A stretch of 64,000 nucleotides of DNA from Ulva prolifera. Lineage: Eukaryota; Chlorophyta; Ulvophyceae; Ulvales; Ulvaceae. The DNA is taken from positions 253,213-317,212 of the forward strand of contig CM041201.1 of NCBI GenBank assembly GCA_023078555.1, read 5' to 3'. Positions 22,421-32,020 of the stretch are shown in pieces. Position numbers and translations under genes: made by a program. The stretch's first letter is position 1. Each line of letters begins with the position of its first letter. The notes beneath the pieces are model-generated. The model did no database searches. It was not told the origin of the DNA and saw only the letters and a list, made by a program, of their open reading frames with translations.

Positions 22421-22842
22421 GCTCCCACAAACCGCTGATTAACAATGACCGGGCCTCTGCCCCGGGGACTGAGATGGCTGTGGAAGTGCTACTGTGTCTG
22501 TGTTGACCCGGACCGCTGTCTGCGATTCGGAACTGATAAAGGTGCATAATAAATGATCTTCTGTACATGTGCTGATAGTCAGCTACGGATGCCCAAAATT
22601 ATCATCTGCCCCCGTTCTCGCATGGCGTTTGGTGCGTTGTTCCCCCCTCCGCCAACGCTCATCGGCATGCGTTTGGTCAGCTGGGACGACCACCATTTCA
22701 TCAACCGATCATGCCATCGTGAACTGCACTAAATTCAGTGCGTGACATCTTCCTTACAGCTGCACTCGGGTGAAAGTCGTGAGCTTCAGCCCGCCTGAGT
22801 GGAAACCTGGCAAGTTGAAGGAGCGGAATCTAAATCCGTATC

Positions 22843-24063
22843 ATGCTGCGACGTCTTTTTGATCTCGTACGCAACATCGCCTCATAGTCTGAAACGCGTC
22901 TTCATAACGTCTCTGGCACGGCTGAGGTTCGCTGTTCATGCAGGGGCGCTCGGTACACCTGCCCACACAGCAGCAGGAAGCTGTCCGTTACATGGCTGCA
23001 GCACCCAAGCAGTCATTGGAACAGTATGTTGCAGGTGCGCAGCCATCTGTTTCTGGCGACGTCCTGATTCTGTTCGTTGCGATCTCGCTAACTGCTGCAG
23101 CGTCGCAGGGATTCGCGAGCAAATCGCCGAAGCGTACAATCAGCGTGTGACAAAATATGATGAATACGTGACCGCTTTCGAGGTGCTGCCACTGCACTTG
23201 TCCAACTGTTTTCATGGCAGAGCACCGTCTCGGTGCTGCTGCTGCCTCATTGGCACGATTTTGTAGACAACAGTTCCCATGGTGTCCAGAGCTTTGTTTC
23301 TAGCACCGGACTGCCGCGTGCATCAGATCTCGCTGGAGTCAAGACCTTTGCTGCCAAGAGGGCTGACATGCTCAAACAGGTGTGTTCGGCGCAGCATGGC
23401 ATCTGCTAGGTGTGAAACAGCCACCCGAGTATCTGCGTGTCATGCAGGTCGGTTTCCCTGACGACTGGAAGGTCAAGGGTGATGAGGCAAACAAGATTCG
23501 CGAGATGCTGAAGGAAGTCCCTGCTGCTCGGAAAGCGGCCGATGCTTCGAGCTCGCCTCCGTGGTACCACAGTCTGACTGATGCTCAGCTAGCAGAGTGT
23601 GATAAAGATCCTCAGCTGTTCGTGGTGCGTTTCATTGACACTTTCCAGTTGCTGCCTCCATCATCTTGATCCTTGGTGCAGCCCCATGGGTTTGCAGGAG
23701 CTGTCCAAGATGCATGCCTTTGAGGAGCAGTACGCTGTGGCGTCCAGCACCCAGGCAGCAAAGTTTGGCTTGCCTCCCATCGAGCTTGGGGAGCTCCCAG
23801 CAACTCTAGAGCCTATCGGAGATCACACAATCTCTGCCAATGAGGCCAAGTGGATCCTCCAGAAGGCACGCCAACACGCAGAGACGCTGCGCAAGTCAGA
23901 CCCGAGGTTCTCGGATCCATTCAGCACTCCTGAGTTCCAGAATCTGCAGCAGCGTACAGCAGATCGCCTGGGCATGACAGCTGAGCAGCTGAAGAGTGCC
24001 CAGAGCGCTATGACACCTGAGAAGTGGAAGCAGGTGTCAGCTGACAATGGTCTGGCACTGTGA
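22843..24063 (+). CDS. Unrecognised protein, probably mitochondrial (6 exons)
   Basis: Exons 22843-22866, 22944-23034, 23109-23182, 23290-23379, 23448-23624 and 23698-24063 join in frame to 273 residues. Donors are GTACGC, GTGCGC, GTGCTG, GTGTGT and GTGCGT. The start MLRRLFDL/GRSVHLPTQQQ is Arg-rich and amphipathic, like a mitochondrial presequence. The rest is hydrophilic and helical (IREQIAEAYNQRVTKYDEYV, KVKGDEANKIREMLKEVPAA, WYHSLTDAQLAECDKDPQLF, ISANEAKWILQKARQHAETL, MTPEKWKQVSADNGLAL). I do not recognise the family. An alternative acceptor at 23420 would add nine residues to exon 5. A soluble subunit of a mitochondrial complex is a guess. Confidence 0.7.
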
Positions 24064-24672
24064 GCGCTTGCTTAGAGTAACACGTCATCAGGAGGTTGCA
24101 CGGTCGGGCACTGCACTGAACCTTCTGCGGCTCTCCTCTTCCGTGCACCTTGTCAAGCTGCACAGCCTGGGTGTTATATGCTTGACAATGTCAGTCCTAG
24201 TCGTTATGCCGCTATCACATTGCGAGCCTACTGTTGTACATACACATGCAGTTCTATCGCACAACTGTGTCCAAGGGCATCAACGACTTTGTACGACTGA
24301 CCCTGGCCTGTAAGAACGTTGAGTCCATGCGAGACATTCATGAAGAACGGTCGACACAGTACGTGACCAGACCGATTCGGAGGCGGCCAGAAAATCTGCT
24401 AGCACATGGTCGTACATAGTCATTTTCTGTATCAGGCGTGTTGCGCTCGGTTCCAGGGTGACGCCTATTCTATCTCTGTTGACCCAGGGCACCTTCACCT
24501 GGACCCATACATACCATTGCAATAGACCGGTCCGCGATCACCCTCAGTTCTGGCGCTCTTGATGGAAGGAATGCTTCTCTCGACAACTCACGCAATGACG
24601 CCAGCCCTTGCCCGTTGGCTTGGAAGTACATTTCCGCACCACAACTGGCTGCTCGCAGATGGTCACCTGCGG
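24064..24672. other. Unassigned interval, left flank of the DIRS element
   Basis: This is probably the 3' untranslated region of the preceding gene, followed by intergenic sequence. No coding exon is supported. The sequence immediately left of 24673 does not match the sequence right of 31041, so there is no target duplication, as expected for DIRS-type integration. Confidence 0.45.
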
Positions 24673-24921
24673 CTTCTTCACTGTAATGATGCAAAGCAAA
24701 AGAATGAGCTGCGACAGATTGCTGAGGTGGTGACAGGGGCAGACGAACAGCGGCTCGCTGCACGAGAAACGAACCAGCAAGAAAGCGCAGACAGCGTGCT
24801 GAGCATGGAACAGACAAGTAGCGAACAGCCTGCACAATGCTGGGCTGACTTGCTGTACAGGCACGCTGTATTCTCATTGATACAAGAGTTGACGGCTGTC
24901 AACCGTTCAAATAGGATCGCA
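24673..24921 (+). repeat. DIRS split direct repeat A1
   Basis: This is 249 bp, starting CTTCTTCACTGTAATGATGC and ending CCGTTCAAATAGGATCGCA. It is the same as A2 at 30299-30547. It defines the left end of the element. Confidence 0.92.
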
Positions 24922-24935
24922 GACACTGATCGGGG

Positions 24936-25261
24936 ATGCTGGACCCACGCCTACCTAGCGCCGCGAAGCTGGAGCCACATACATTCTTCGTGCCACAGCT
25001 GTCGATTGATGCAAACAGCGCGCTCATTGCTTTCGAGCCGATTCGCGTCGACCAGTACAAAGATCTTCTCTAGAGACGGCAGCGAAAGACGTCAGACTGG
25101 CACGGATCCGCTTCAGTGGGCTCGTACGCACCATTCCGGTCACGCTGGTGCTGCTAGCTTCTGCTGGTTCCGAGATAGCTGGGAGAGACGTGGACGACCT
25201 CGCTCTGATGGACTCGGAGCAGCGGGCCTACGAACCCGACACAGCGCTGGCGCAAATTTGA
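24936..25261 (+). pseudogene. Gag-like remnant of the DIRS element
   Basis: A plus-strand frame starting at 24936 reads MLDPRLPSAAKLEPHTFFVP and LSIDANSALIAFEPIRVDQY, then meets a stop near 25070. In the next frame it continues AAKDVRLARIRFSGLVRTIP and VTLVLLASAGSEIAGRDVDD, ending at TGA 25259-25261. The position, between A1 and the RT, is where DIRS elements carry gag. The frameshift suggests decay. No motif identifies gag directly. Confidence 0.4.
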
Positions 25262-25749
25262 CGAGGAGAAAGATGAGTAGAGGCTCAGCAGTAGCCAGGG
25301 CAGCTGGTCATCTGAGAGTTGGAAGTCATTGACCCACCCGCTGCGACTCCCGACGAGCCGCGCACGCCGGAGACCAACTCGTCGCGAGAAAAGCCGTTCC
25401 GAGTCGGGAAGAGCATCCAAGATGTGACTCCTCATGCCCCGAGAAGCCGGCAGTGGTGCGCCGCGCTCTTTTCCACTCGTTTCCTGCTCACCGCTGCCGA
25501 CAGTGACAAACGCATCGGGACATATTCGGTGCAACGCAGACAGTCCACTCATGTGCGTTGTGAGCGCTCCTGACGGACGGCTGCACACCACGCTGCCTGC
25601 AGCTCTGCTGCTGCCTGTCGCAGACCTGCTGCTCGCCCAATCAATGCACCCGCGCACATCGCCTCACCTTAACGAAAAATCACCTCACCACTGTACTGCT
25701 GCCTGTTCCTGGCCCGCCGCTGACCTGCAAGCTACCCTGTTGCCGTCCC

Positions 25750-26430
25750 GCTGACCTGCTGCTGACGTATCTCTAGAGATACTGCTGACTCCCTGTCAAC
25801 TGTTGCTGACCTGCTGCTGACCCATTGCTGATTCATTGTCAACTGCTGCTGGCCTGTTGCTGACCCACTGCCGACCCGCTGTCAACGGCTACTGACCTGC
25901 TGCTGCTCCACTGCTAACCTTCTGCTGACCCACTGCTGCTTCGCTGCTGGATCTCCGCTAACCTACTGCTGTGTTACAGTGAACGGGAATAGACACACAC
26001 AATAAAAGATTCGCATCCGGAGCCACACACAAAGGCCACATTAAAACAGAGCCCACAACCCGCTGCTGACCCCGCTACTGGCCCGCTGCGGACCCTGCTG
26101 CTGACCTGCTGCTGAACCTGCTGCTGACCTGCTGCTGACCCGCTGCTGACCCTGCTGCTGACCTGCTGCTGACCCGCTGCTGACCCTGCTGCTGACCCTG
26201 CTGCTGCCCTGCTGCTGACCCTGCTGCTGGACCCGCTGCTCGCTGCTGCTGACCCGCTGCTGACCCTGCTGCTGACCTGCTGCTGACCCGCTGCTGACCT
26301 GCTGATGACCCGCTGCTGACCTGCTGCTGACGCTGCTGCTGACCCGCTGCTGACCCTGCTGCTGACCCTGCTGCTGCTGACCCGCTGCTGACCCCGCTGC
26401 TGGACCCGCTGCTCGCTGCTGCCCCTGCTG
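25750..26430. repeat. CTG-rich minisatellite inside the DIRS element
   Basis: About 680 bp is made of variants of GCTGCTGACC(C). It is irregular on the left (25750-25970) and dense on the right (26060-26430). On the minus strand all frames are open and read Gln/Ser/Val/Arg repeats. I take these as products of the repeat rather than a gene. The array separates the gag-like remnant from the RT region. Confidence 0.9.
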
Positions 26431-26574
26431 ACCGCACGGGAAAGCGCTGCAAAAATACAGGCCGCAACGGCGACTGCTCCCCGGAGAACGCAGCATTCCA
26501 AGCTGGAGTCACATTCCTTCGCCGGTGATCAGGTGGCCGCAGCAGCCGATTACGAGCTGGAGCCGGGCTGAGCA

Positions 26575-28779
26575 GTGCGTGTCGATCGCGCTGATCGCAA
26601 TAGGTGTATCACTACCGCTCCACCGTTCTCCCCGTCACCGCAGGACTGGGAAGCGAGCGGCGTGCAGAGCGGCTGGAGTGCGGAGGCGGCCGACGTGGGC
26701 CTATGGCTGCAGGTGATGGTAGATGTGTTTGAAGCGGGCCGTTGGGTGTGCCAGACGCAGTGGGCACAGAGCATGCGTACGCGGCTGCACTACAGCGCAG
26801 AATGCGCCCGGAGAGTAGCATATGTGGGGGCCAACTGTCGGTATATTCGGGTGTGGGGGGCTGTGCACGCGGCCCTGGGCAGGCCTGCGCACTGGAGAGA
26901 TGTGTTGTGCTGGGTCACGGGATTCCCTGGTTTGTGACCCTCAAGGAGCTGGAAAGTGTGCGGAACCGAGACATGACAAGCGTGTGAATGGTGTGAGGTT
27001 TGCGTTGAGGCAGGCAGGGTTGCGCAATGGAGAGATAAACATGATGCTGGCACGGGCCGAGCCGCCGCCTGTGGTGTTTTCGAATAGGCTGGAAGCGGGA
27101 GAGGACGAATGCTTTGCACGCCAGGAAATAAGGGCGAATGTTCGCAGGGGTTCTGTGCTTCTGTGGCCATTTCGAAATTGTCGCCCACCAGTGGTACTGG
27201 CGCTGGCGGTGGCCAGGCACGGTGAAGGTAAGCCGCGATTGATCTTGGATGCGCGGAATGTGAATCCGTGGCTCGCATACATGCCGTTTTCGTTCGAAAC
27301 ATTAGCAGACTGAGTGCAATTAGGCGAGCCGAACGCATTTATGGCCACGTGGGACCTGAAAGCGGGCTATCACCATGTTCCCCTGGCGGCTCATCTGTGG
27401 CCGCTATTGGGGTTCAAGATGGACAATCAATGTTATGTGTTTTGCTGCCTGCCGTTCGGGCTCTCGCAAGCCCCGTATGTGTGGACGCTGGTCATGCAGT
27501 GCGCTCAGGAGTGGGCTAGGTCATAGGGGCATGCGCTGATGGCGTTGGTGGATGATGCAGCAACAGTGCATCGCGTGCGGAACGGAGCTGCTATAGCCGC
27601 TGGTGCAACAGTGTGGGCGGAGGCTGCCCTGGGATTTGTGCATGCTACAGCTAGCCAAGTGCAAGTTGTGGCCAATGCGGCAGCAACAGTTTCCGGGTTT
27701 GTTTGTTGACTGGAGCCGCAGTGAATTGAGAGTACCTGAGCGGAAGCTAGCGCGGTTGCGGAGGATGGCGGAGCGTGTGGGCGGAGCTTATGAGCGCACA
27801 CCTCGAGCATTTGAATGGGAGGCCGATGCAGGCGGCCGCACCCGTGCTAGAGTTGAATGCAGACGCTGCTTTGGCAAAGAAAATTCCTGCGAGTGCAGCA
27901 AACCGCATAGTATTGGCGTGTGATGCCAGTGAGACGGCGTTCGGGGGGTTCTTGTCCGGGTGTCAAGAGTGGACCATGGTAGCGGACATGAGTGCAGAGG
28001 AAATACGGGCCGGACTGTCTGGTACGCTGCGGGAGGTTCGGGGCTTCAGAGTGGCCATGCAAGGATTGGCTGCAGGTGGCAAGCGGAAAAAGGGCCTGCA
28101 GGTCCAGATATGGACGGACTCGCAGGCAGCGTACGCGCGCTGCGTGCGTATGCGAGGGGTGGGCGAGATTTTTGTGGAGGTTTGTGGGCTGCACGTGCGA
28201 GCGTGGCAGGCTGGCGTCGATCTGTCGTTTGTGTGGGTGCCGCGAGAGCATGCAGCGCTGCGTGGCGCGGATGCGTTGTCGAAATGGGAGGATAAAACAG
28301 ACTGGCGCTTCTCACAGCGCATGGCACAGGAGCAACTGTTTGCTGACATGGGAACGCCAGACGTCGATTGCCTGGCCAGTGCGCAGGCGCACATGTGCGA
28401 CGTGTATTTCAGTGACATGTACGATGGGCGCTGTGTTGCGGTGGACGGCATGGCGCAGACATGGGATGCGTGGCTCCACCGGGCTGGTCAGCACAAACCT
28501 GGACGTCCGCTGTTGTGGCTGTTCCCGCCAGTGTCTATGCTGTTGAATATGCTGCGGAAAGTGGAAACAGAGCGCGCGCAGGCGATAGTGGTACTGCCGC
28601 GGCGAGTGTCGGCGGAGGTCACCACATTGCTGCACAGACTGCCGATCGTGCACCAAAGGCAGCTGACGGGACCACACAGTGTGATGTTGCAGCCTACTAG
28701 CCGAGTGCCGGCGCAGACTGCAGTGAGTGGATGGAAGGTGCCCATGCAGGCAGTCCACGTCCGATGGCCTGGGGCCTAA
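26575..28779 (+). pseudogene. DIRS reverse transcriptase-RNase H region, inactivated
   Basis: The segments are in frame 2 (26822-27526), frame 3 (about 27603-27760) and frame 1 (27775-28779). In-frame stops lie at 27311-27313 and 27524-27526, with two frame changes. RT motifs are visible: PRLILDARNVNPWL, MATWDLKAGYHHVPL (motif A Asp), LPFGLSQAPYVWT (motif B) and MALVDDA (motif C, LVDD). LAKCKLWP and FPGLFVDWS follow the RT. RNase H has IVLACDASETAFGGF, LREVRGF, QIWTDSQAAYA and ALRGADALSKWED. The C-terminal region PDVDCLASAQAHMCDVYFSD and LLWLFPPVSMLLNMLRKV is typical of DIRS pol. An upstream frame (26575-26937) probably belongs to the N-terminal region. The enzyme would copy the element RNA, but this copy cannot make a complete protein. 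Confidence 0.85.
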
Positions 28780-28909
28780 TGGGTGTAAGGATGTAGGTTG
28801 ATTACAATTGGCACACGCTATGCACATAGGCACTGCATGGCCCCTGGCCTGGGCGACTGCATATTCTGCAGGAGAGCAGTGTGAGCACATCCTTACCGCT
28901 GCAGCCCTG

Positions 28910-30124
28910 CTAAGCTAGATGCCGTCCCGCATCCAAATACATGTGGGCTACAGATTCAGTGCTCAACCCAGCTAGCTGCATGATGTCCGGCACAGAGCCG
29001 CCAGCCTCTCGCTCATGCTGCATGCGACCGCGGCGCAGTCCATGCACAGTGTACACCTGGGGCCCCGAGCTGGGTAGAGCAGCGGTAGCAAAGCGGTCAA
29101 AACGGTTAGCGAATCCGGATGTGGTCAGAGCCGTTCGTGGCGGATTGACGGTTGCATAACTACAGAAAACGGGCTGCCCCTCGGGCTCGCCGTGGCGACG
29201 CTGCAGATTGAGCAAATGCCGTAAGCGCCTGACCGCACATAACTCTGCCGTAGCGATAGGCTCTGTAGTCACCTCTACGGATAGGGGTCGCAGCCGCTTC
29301 GCATTCTTCAGCTCGTCAAGGGTGAGCAGTATGCCGCTCGGCAGCTCCGCAGCACCGAACCCCTCCCGCCAGCAACTGAGAATCGGGGAACTGTCCACGG
29401 GACGAGTGCCCTGTGCGTACACGTGGTGCCAGCCCAGCCGCAACAGATCCGCACCGCGCCGGCCGCTGTGCCACAGCAGCGCTAATAAAGCAGCGTCTCG
29501 GGCGCAACGCAACTGTTCCAGGACAGAAGGCTGCGCGCCCGCTGCGGTCTCGCAGGCGTCTAAATGGCGCAACAACTGTCCCACAACTCCTAGGGTCACC
29601 GGCACAGCGCTGCGCTCGCGCACGCCGTTCGCGTGCTGGCGCCGCTCGGCCATCTCAACGTGGTTGCGCACCAGGCTGCTGGCAGCGGGATTCCCTCTGT
29701 GGTCTAACTCATCCCATGGTTCGCTGCGGCCGATCTTGCAGAAGCACATGCTGAGGTTCGACACTAGCTGCCTCAACGTGGAGGCGGTGAGCTCGGCACC
29801 GTCCCGACCGGTGCGTTGAGACACGACATCGCGGAGGTAGACCAACACCAGCTCGGGCGTGCATGTGGCCCATTGGCCGGCAGCGTTGGTGCGCCACTGT
29901 AGCAGAAAGTCGCTGAACTCTCGGTGCGCCCGGTCGATGTTCGCCACGGTGCGGGCGCCGCGCAGCAGCGCACGCTCATCGGCGATGTGGCCGCGCACAG
30001 CGCCAGAAAGCGCTGCCTCCTGCTCGGCCTGGGTCAGTCCGCGCGGGGCCCCGGCTTTGCGTAGGTCGGGCTTCGACCGCCCGAAATGCCGCAGCGACAG
30101 GTGCTCCACACGCGCACGCTGCAT
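28910..30124 (-). CDS. Tyrosine recombinase of the DIRS/Kangaroo-like element
   Basis: This is an uninterrupted 404-codon frame on the strand opposite the RT. An N-terminal helical core-binding region precedes the catalytic domain. The catalytic domain has HSGRRGADLLRLGWHHVYAQ (Arg at about 223), HGLRRG (His361 and Arg364) and the nucleophile region SVAHMYLDAGR (Tyr396). These are the R...H-x-x-R...Y residues of tyrosine recombinases. The enzyme would insert the circular DNA intermediate into the genome. The start MQRARVEHLS lies 46 bp from repeat B1. The frame is intact although the RT is broken, so the protein might still be produced or could have been conserved by chance. Confidence 0.88.
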   Translation of the reverse strand: MQRARVEHLSLRHFGRSKPDLRKAGAPRGLTQAEQEAALSGAVRGHIADERALLRGARTVANIDRAHREFSDFLLQWRTNAAGQWATCTPELVLVYLRDVVSQRTGRDGAELTASTLRQLVSNLSMCFCKIGRSEPWDELDHRGNPAASSLVRNHVEMAERRQHANGVRERSAVPVTLGVVGQLLRHLDACETAAGAQPSVLEQLRCARDAALLALLWHSGRRGADLLRLGWHHVYAQGTRPVDSSPILSCWREGFGAAELPSGILLTLDELKNAKRLRPLSVEVTTEPIATAELCAVRRLRHLLNLQRRHGEPEGQPVFCSYATVNPPRTALTTSGFANRFDRFATAALPSSGPQVYTVHGLRRGRMQHEREAGGSVPDIMQLAGLSTESVAHMYLDAGRHLA

Positions 30125-30169
30125 TGCAACATATTGTTGCGAGAAGAATGGGAACGTAAGCGAGGAGCT

Positions 30170-30547
30170 GGGCAGTATGAGGGCAGGTCTGAACGTCAGA
30201 CCGTGTAGACCCCGCTGACAGCAGGTTCATGCTTACGTTTCTAGCACATCTTCTCGTGAACAAGCCGTCACAATGCCGGCGCAGTGCAGTAACAATGTCT
30301 TCTTCACTGTAATGATGCAAAGCAAAAGAATGAGCTGCGACAGATTGCTGAGGTGGTGACAGGGGCAGACGAACAGCGGCTCGCTGCACGAGAAACGAAC
30401 CAGCAAGAAAGCGCAGACAGCGTGCTGAGCATGGAACAGACAAGTAGCGAACAGCCTGCACAATGCTGGGCTGACTTGCTGTACAGGCACGCTGTATTCT
30501 CATTGATACAAGAGTTGACGGCTGTCAACCGTTCAAATAGGATCGCA
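30170..30547 (+). repeat. DIRS internal repeat junction B1-A2
   Basis: B1 (30170-30298, starting GGGCAGTATGAGGG and ending AACAATGT) is directly followed by A2 (30299-30547, starting CTTCTTCACTG). This joined pair serves as the internal complementary region thought to template circularisation in DIRS elements. Confidence 0.92.
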
Positions 30548-30912
30548 CCCGCCCACCGCCCTGGCGATCACTAACGCTGGTTGGAGCAGCCGAAACGGAG
30601 GGGGCCGGAGCTGTGGTTGCAGGGACAGCAGGAAGGATAGCCTCGTCGTCACTGGAGCTTTCCAGGTCCACCTGGTAGGTGGGGGCGGCAGGATGAGCTG
30701 CGCAGCCGGATCCATTCGAAGGCGCGGCCTGGAAGCTCCACAGCACGGCAATTAAGACCAAGAGCGGTGCACACCGGCTGCAGCAGGCATGCAAGCAGAA
30801 GGCAGTAGTTTGTACTGCTGGGTTTGTGATTTACATGAGCGGTTTCAATTGGCGAGCTTGTTCACAGCTGCGGCGCCGCCGGCGTCATACTGGCCCTTCC
30901 CGCCCGCCGCCC

Positions 30913-31041
30913 GGGCAGTATGAGGGCAGGTCTGAACGTCAGACCGTGTAGACCCCGCTGACAGCAGGTTCATGCTTACGTTTCTAGCACATCTTCTCGT
31001 GAACAAGCCGTCACAATGCCGGCGCAGTGCAGTAACAATGT
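30913..31041 (+). repeat. DIRS split direct repeat B2 (right end)
   Basis: This is 129 bp, the same as B1, running from GGGCAGTATGAGGG to AACAATGT. It sets the right boundary of the element at 31041. The 365 bp between A2 and B2 contain no recognised gene. Confidence 0.92.
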
Positions 31042-31860
31042 ATGCTGTCCCTCAGGTGTCCCCCACACCACACCACACAGAGCCAGGATCATGCCGCATG
31101 CACCAGGTGGGGACAGGTGGCCCAGGTCTGCACAGTGTGCCACTGCTGGAGGCTTCTCCGGGAGCTCCTCATATGCCGTGGCCGCTTCCCTCAGCTTGGT
31201 AGCTCAGAATCCAGGTGGCGTCGCAGCCCTGGGGACCTGTGCCTGAGGAGTGTGTCGAGCCTGCTGCACATCTCCCTGATTTCAGTGTTCCGAAATTTTC
31301 CTTGCATGTGTTTGAGTGTCGGAACATGGGCTCCGTGGCGCTCTGGCGATGCAGTCATGTGAAGCTGTGGAAGCTGTGGAAGCGCACGACAGCATGTGCT
31401 TGTGATGCACTGCGATGAGGGTGGAAAGCTGAACTGTCCACTCAGGGGCATGTATATTCGTACTTGTCATGCAAGTGTATACAGTTAAGCTGCGAGGGTG
31501 CTGCGTGATTGGACAGGGCAGAGCACAGCTTGGGGACAGCTGACGTCTGAGATATGTGGGCGCTCCTCCACGCGACACGCTGATCACATGTGTGACCCTG
31601 CTACATTGAGGGACAAAGTTGCCTCCCAGGCTCCCAAGGCACGGCCAGGTCAGGTCATTGGCAAGGCGAATTACAGGCGCTCGGACAACTGCATTGCAGA
31701 ACACCCAAGCAGGCCGCCAAGCATTGCAGCCAGAAGTGGGAGACGAGCAGCGGCAGGACTCTGTCAGCACGTCTCGGAGCCGTAAATCGCACAGCAAGCC
31801 CGATACGCAGGACTGTCAAGTGGAAGCATACGCAGGGCCTGCTCGCATGTGTATGTGCCT
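31042..31860. other. Unassigned interval
   Basis: This is the right flank of the DIRS element. Short frames occur on both strands and none has recognisable motifs. I see no gene. Confidence 0.4.
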
Positions 31861-31867
31861 TACTTCA

Positions 31868-31960
31868 ACATATGTGGTCCCGGTAACTTGGAGTTGTCAC
31901 GATTGCAATGTCCAATGGGATATGGCTCAGTAAATGCAGATGTACTTTACTTTACATACA
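31868..31960 (+). mobile_element. TTTAC-tailed retroelement fragment, copy 1
   Basis: Contains CATATGTGGTCCCGGTAACT, GGGATATGGCTCAGTAAATG and the tail CTTTACTTTAC. The same order of motifs with a similar TTTAC-type tail occurs at 58833-58922, and the 3' half also at 34515-34585. A simple-repeat 3' tail is typical of SINE or LINE 3' ends. Boundaries are approximate and no target duplication was found. Confidence 0.6.
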
Positions 31961-32020
31961 TACACTCACAGCAGAAGCGACGGGACGACTCTGCCAGGGC
32001 GATGGGCATGAGATTGTTTT

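Larger units (their letters stand above)
24673..31041 (+). mobile_element. DIRS-type retrotransposon, Kangaroo-like (split direct repeats, recombinase on the opposite strand)
   Basis: The element is 6369 bp. Repeat A (249 bp) occurs at 24673-24921 and 30299-30547. Repeat B (129 bp) occurs at 30170-30298 and 30913-31041. The order is A1 - coding region - B1A2 - B2, which is the split-direct-repeat layout of DIRS/PAT/Kangaroo elements. B1 and A2 abut exactly. The copies are identical as far as I can compare them by eye. Inside are a gag-like remnant, a long CTG-rich minisatellite, an RT/RNase H region on the plus strand and a tyrosine recombinase on the minus strand. Opposite orientation of the recombinase is the arrangement described for Kangaroo of Volvox. 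The element would integrate by recombination without target duplication, and none is seen. Confidence 0.9.

Noticed and set aside
25974..26501. Minus-strand open frames rich in Gln, Ser, Val and Arg
   Set aside because: All three frames are open over the same minisatellite, which shows they are products of the repeat and not a selected protein.
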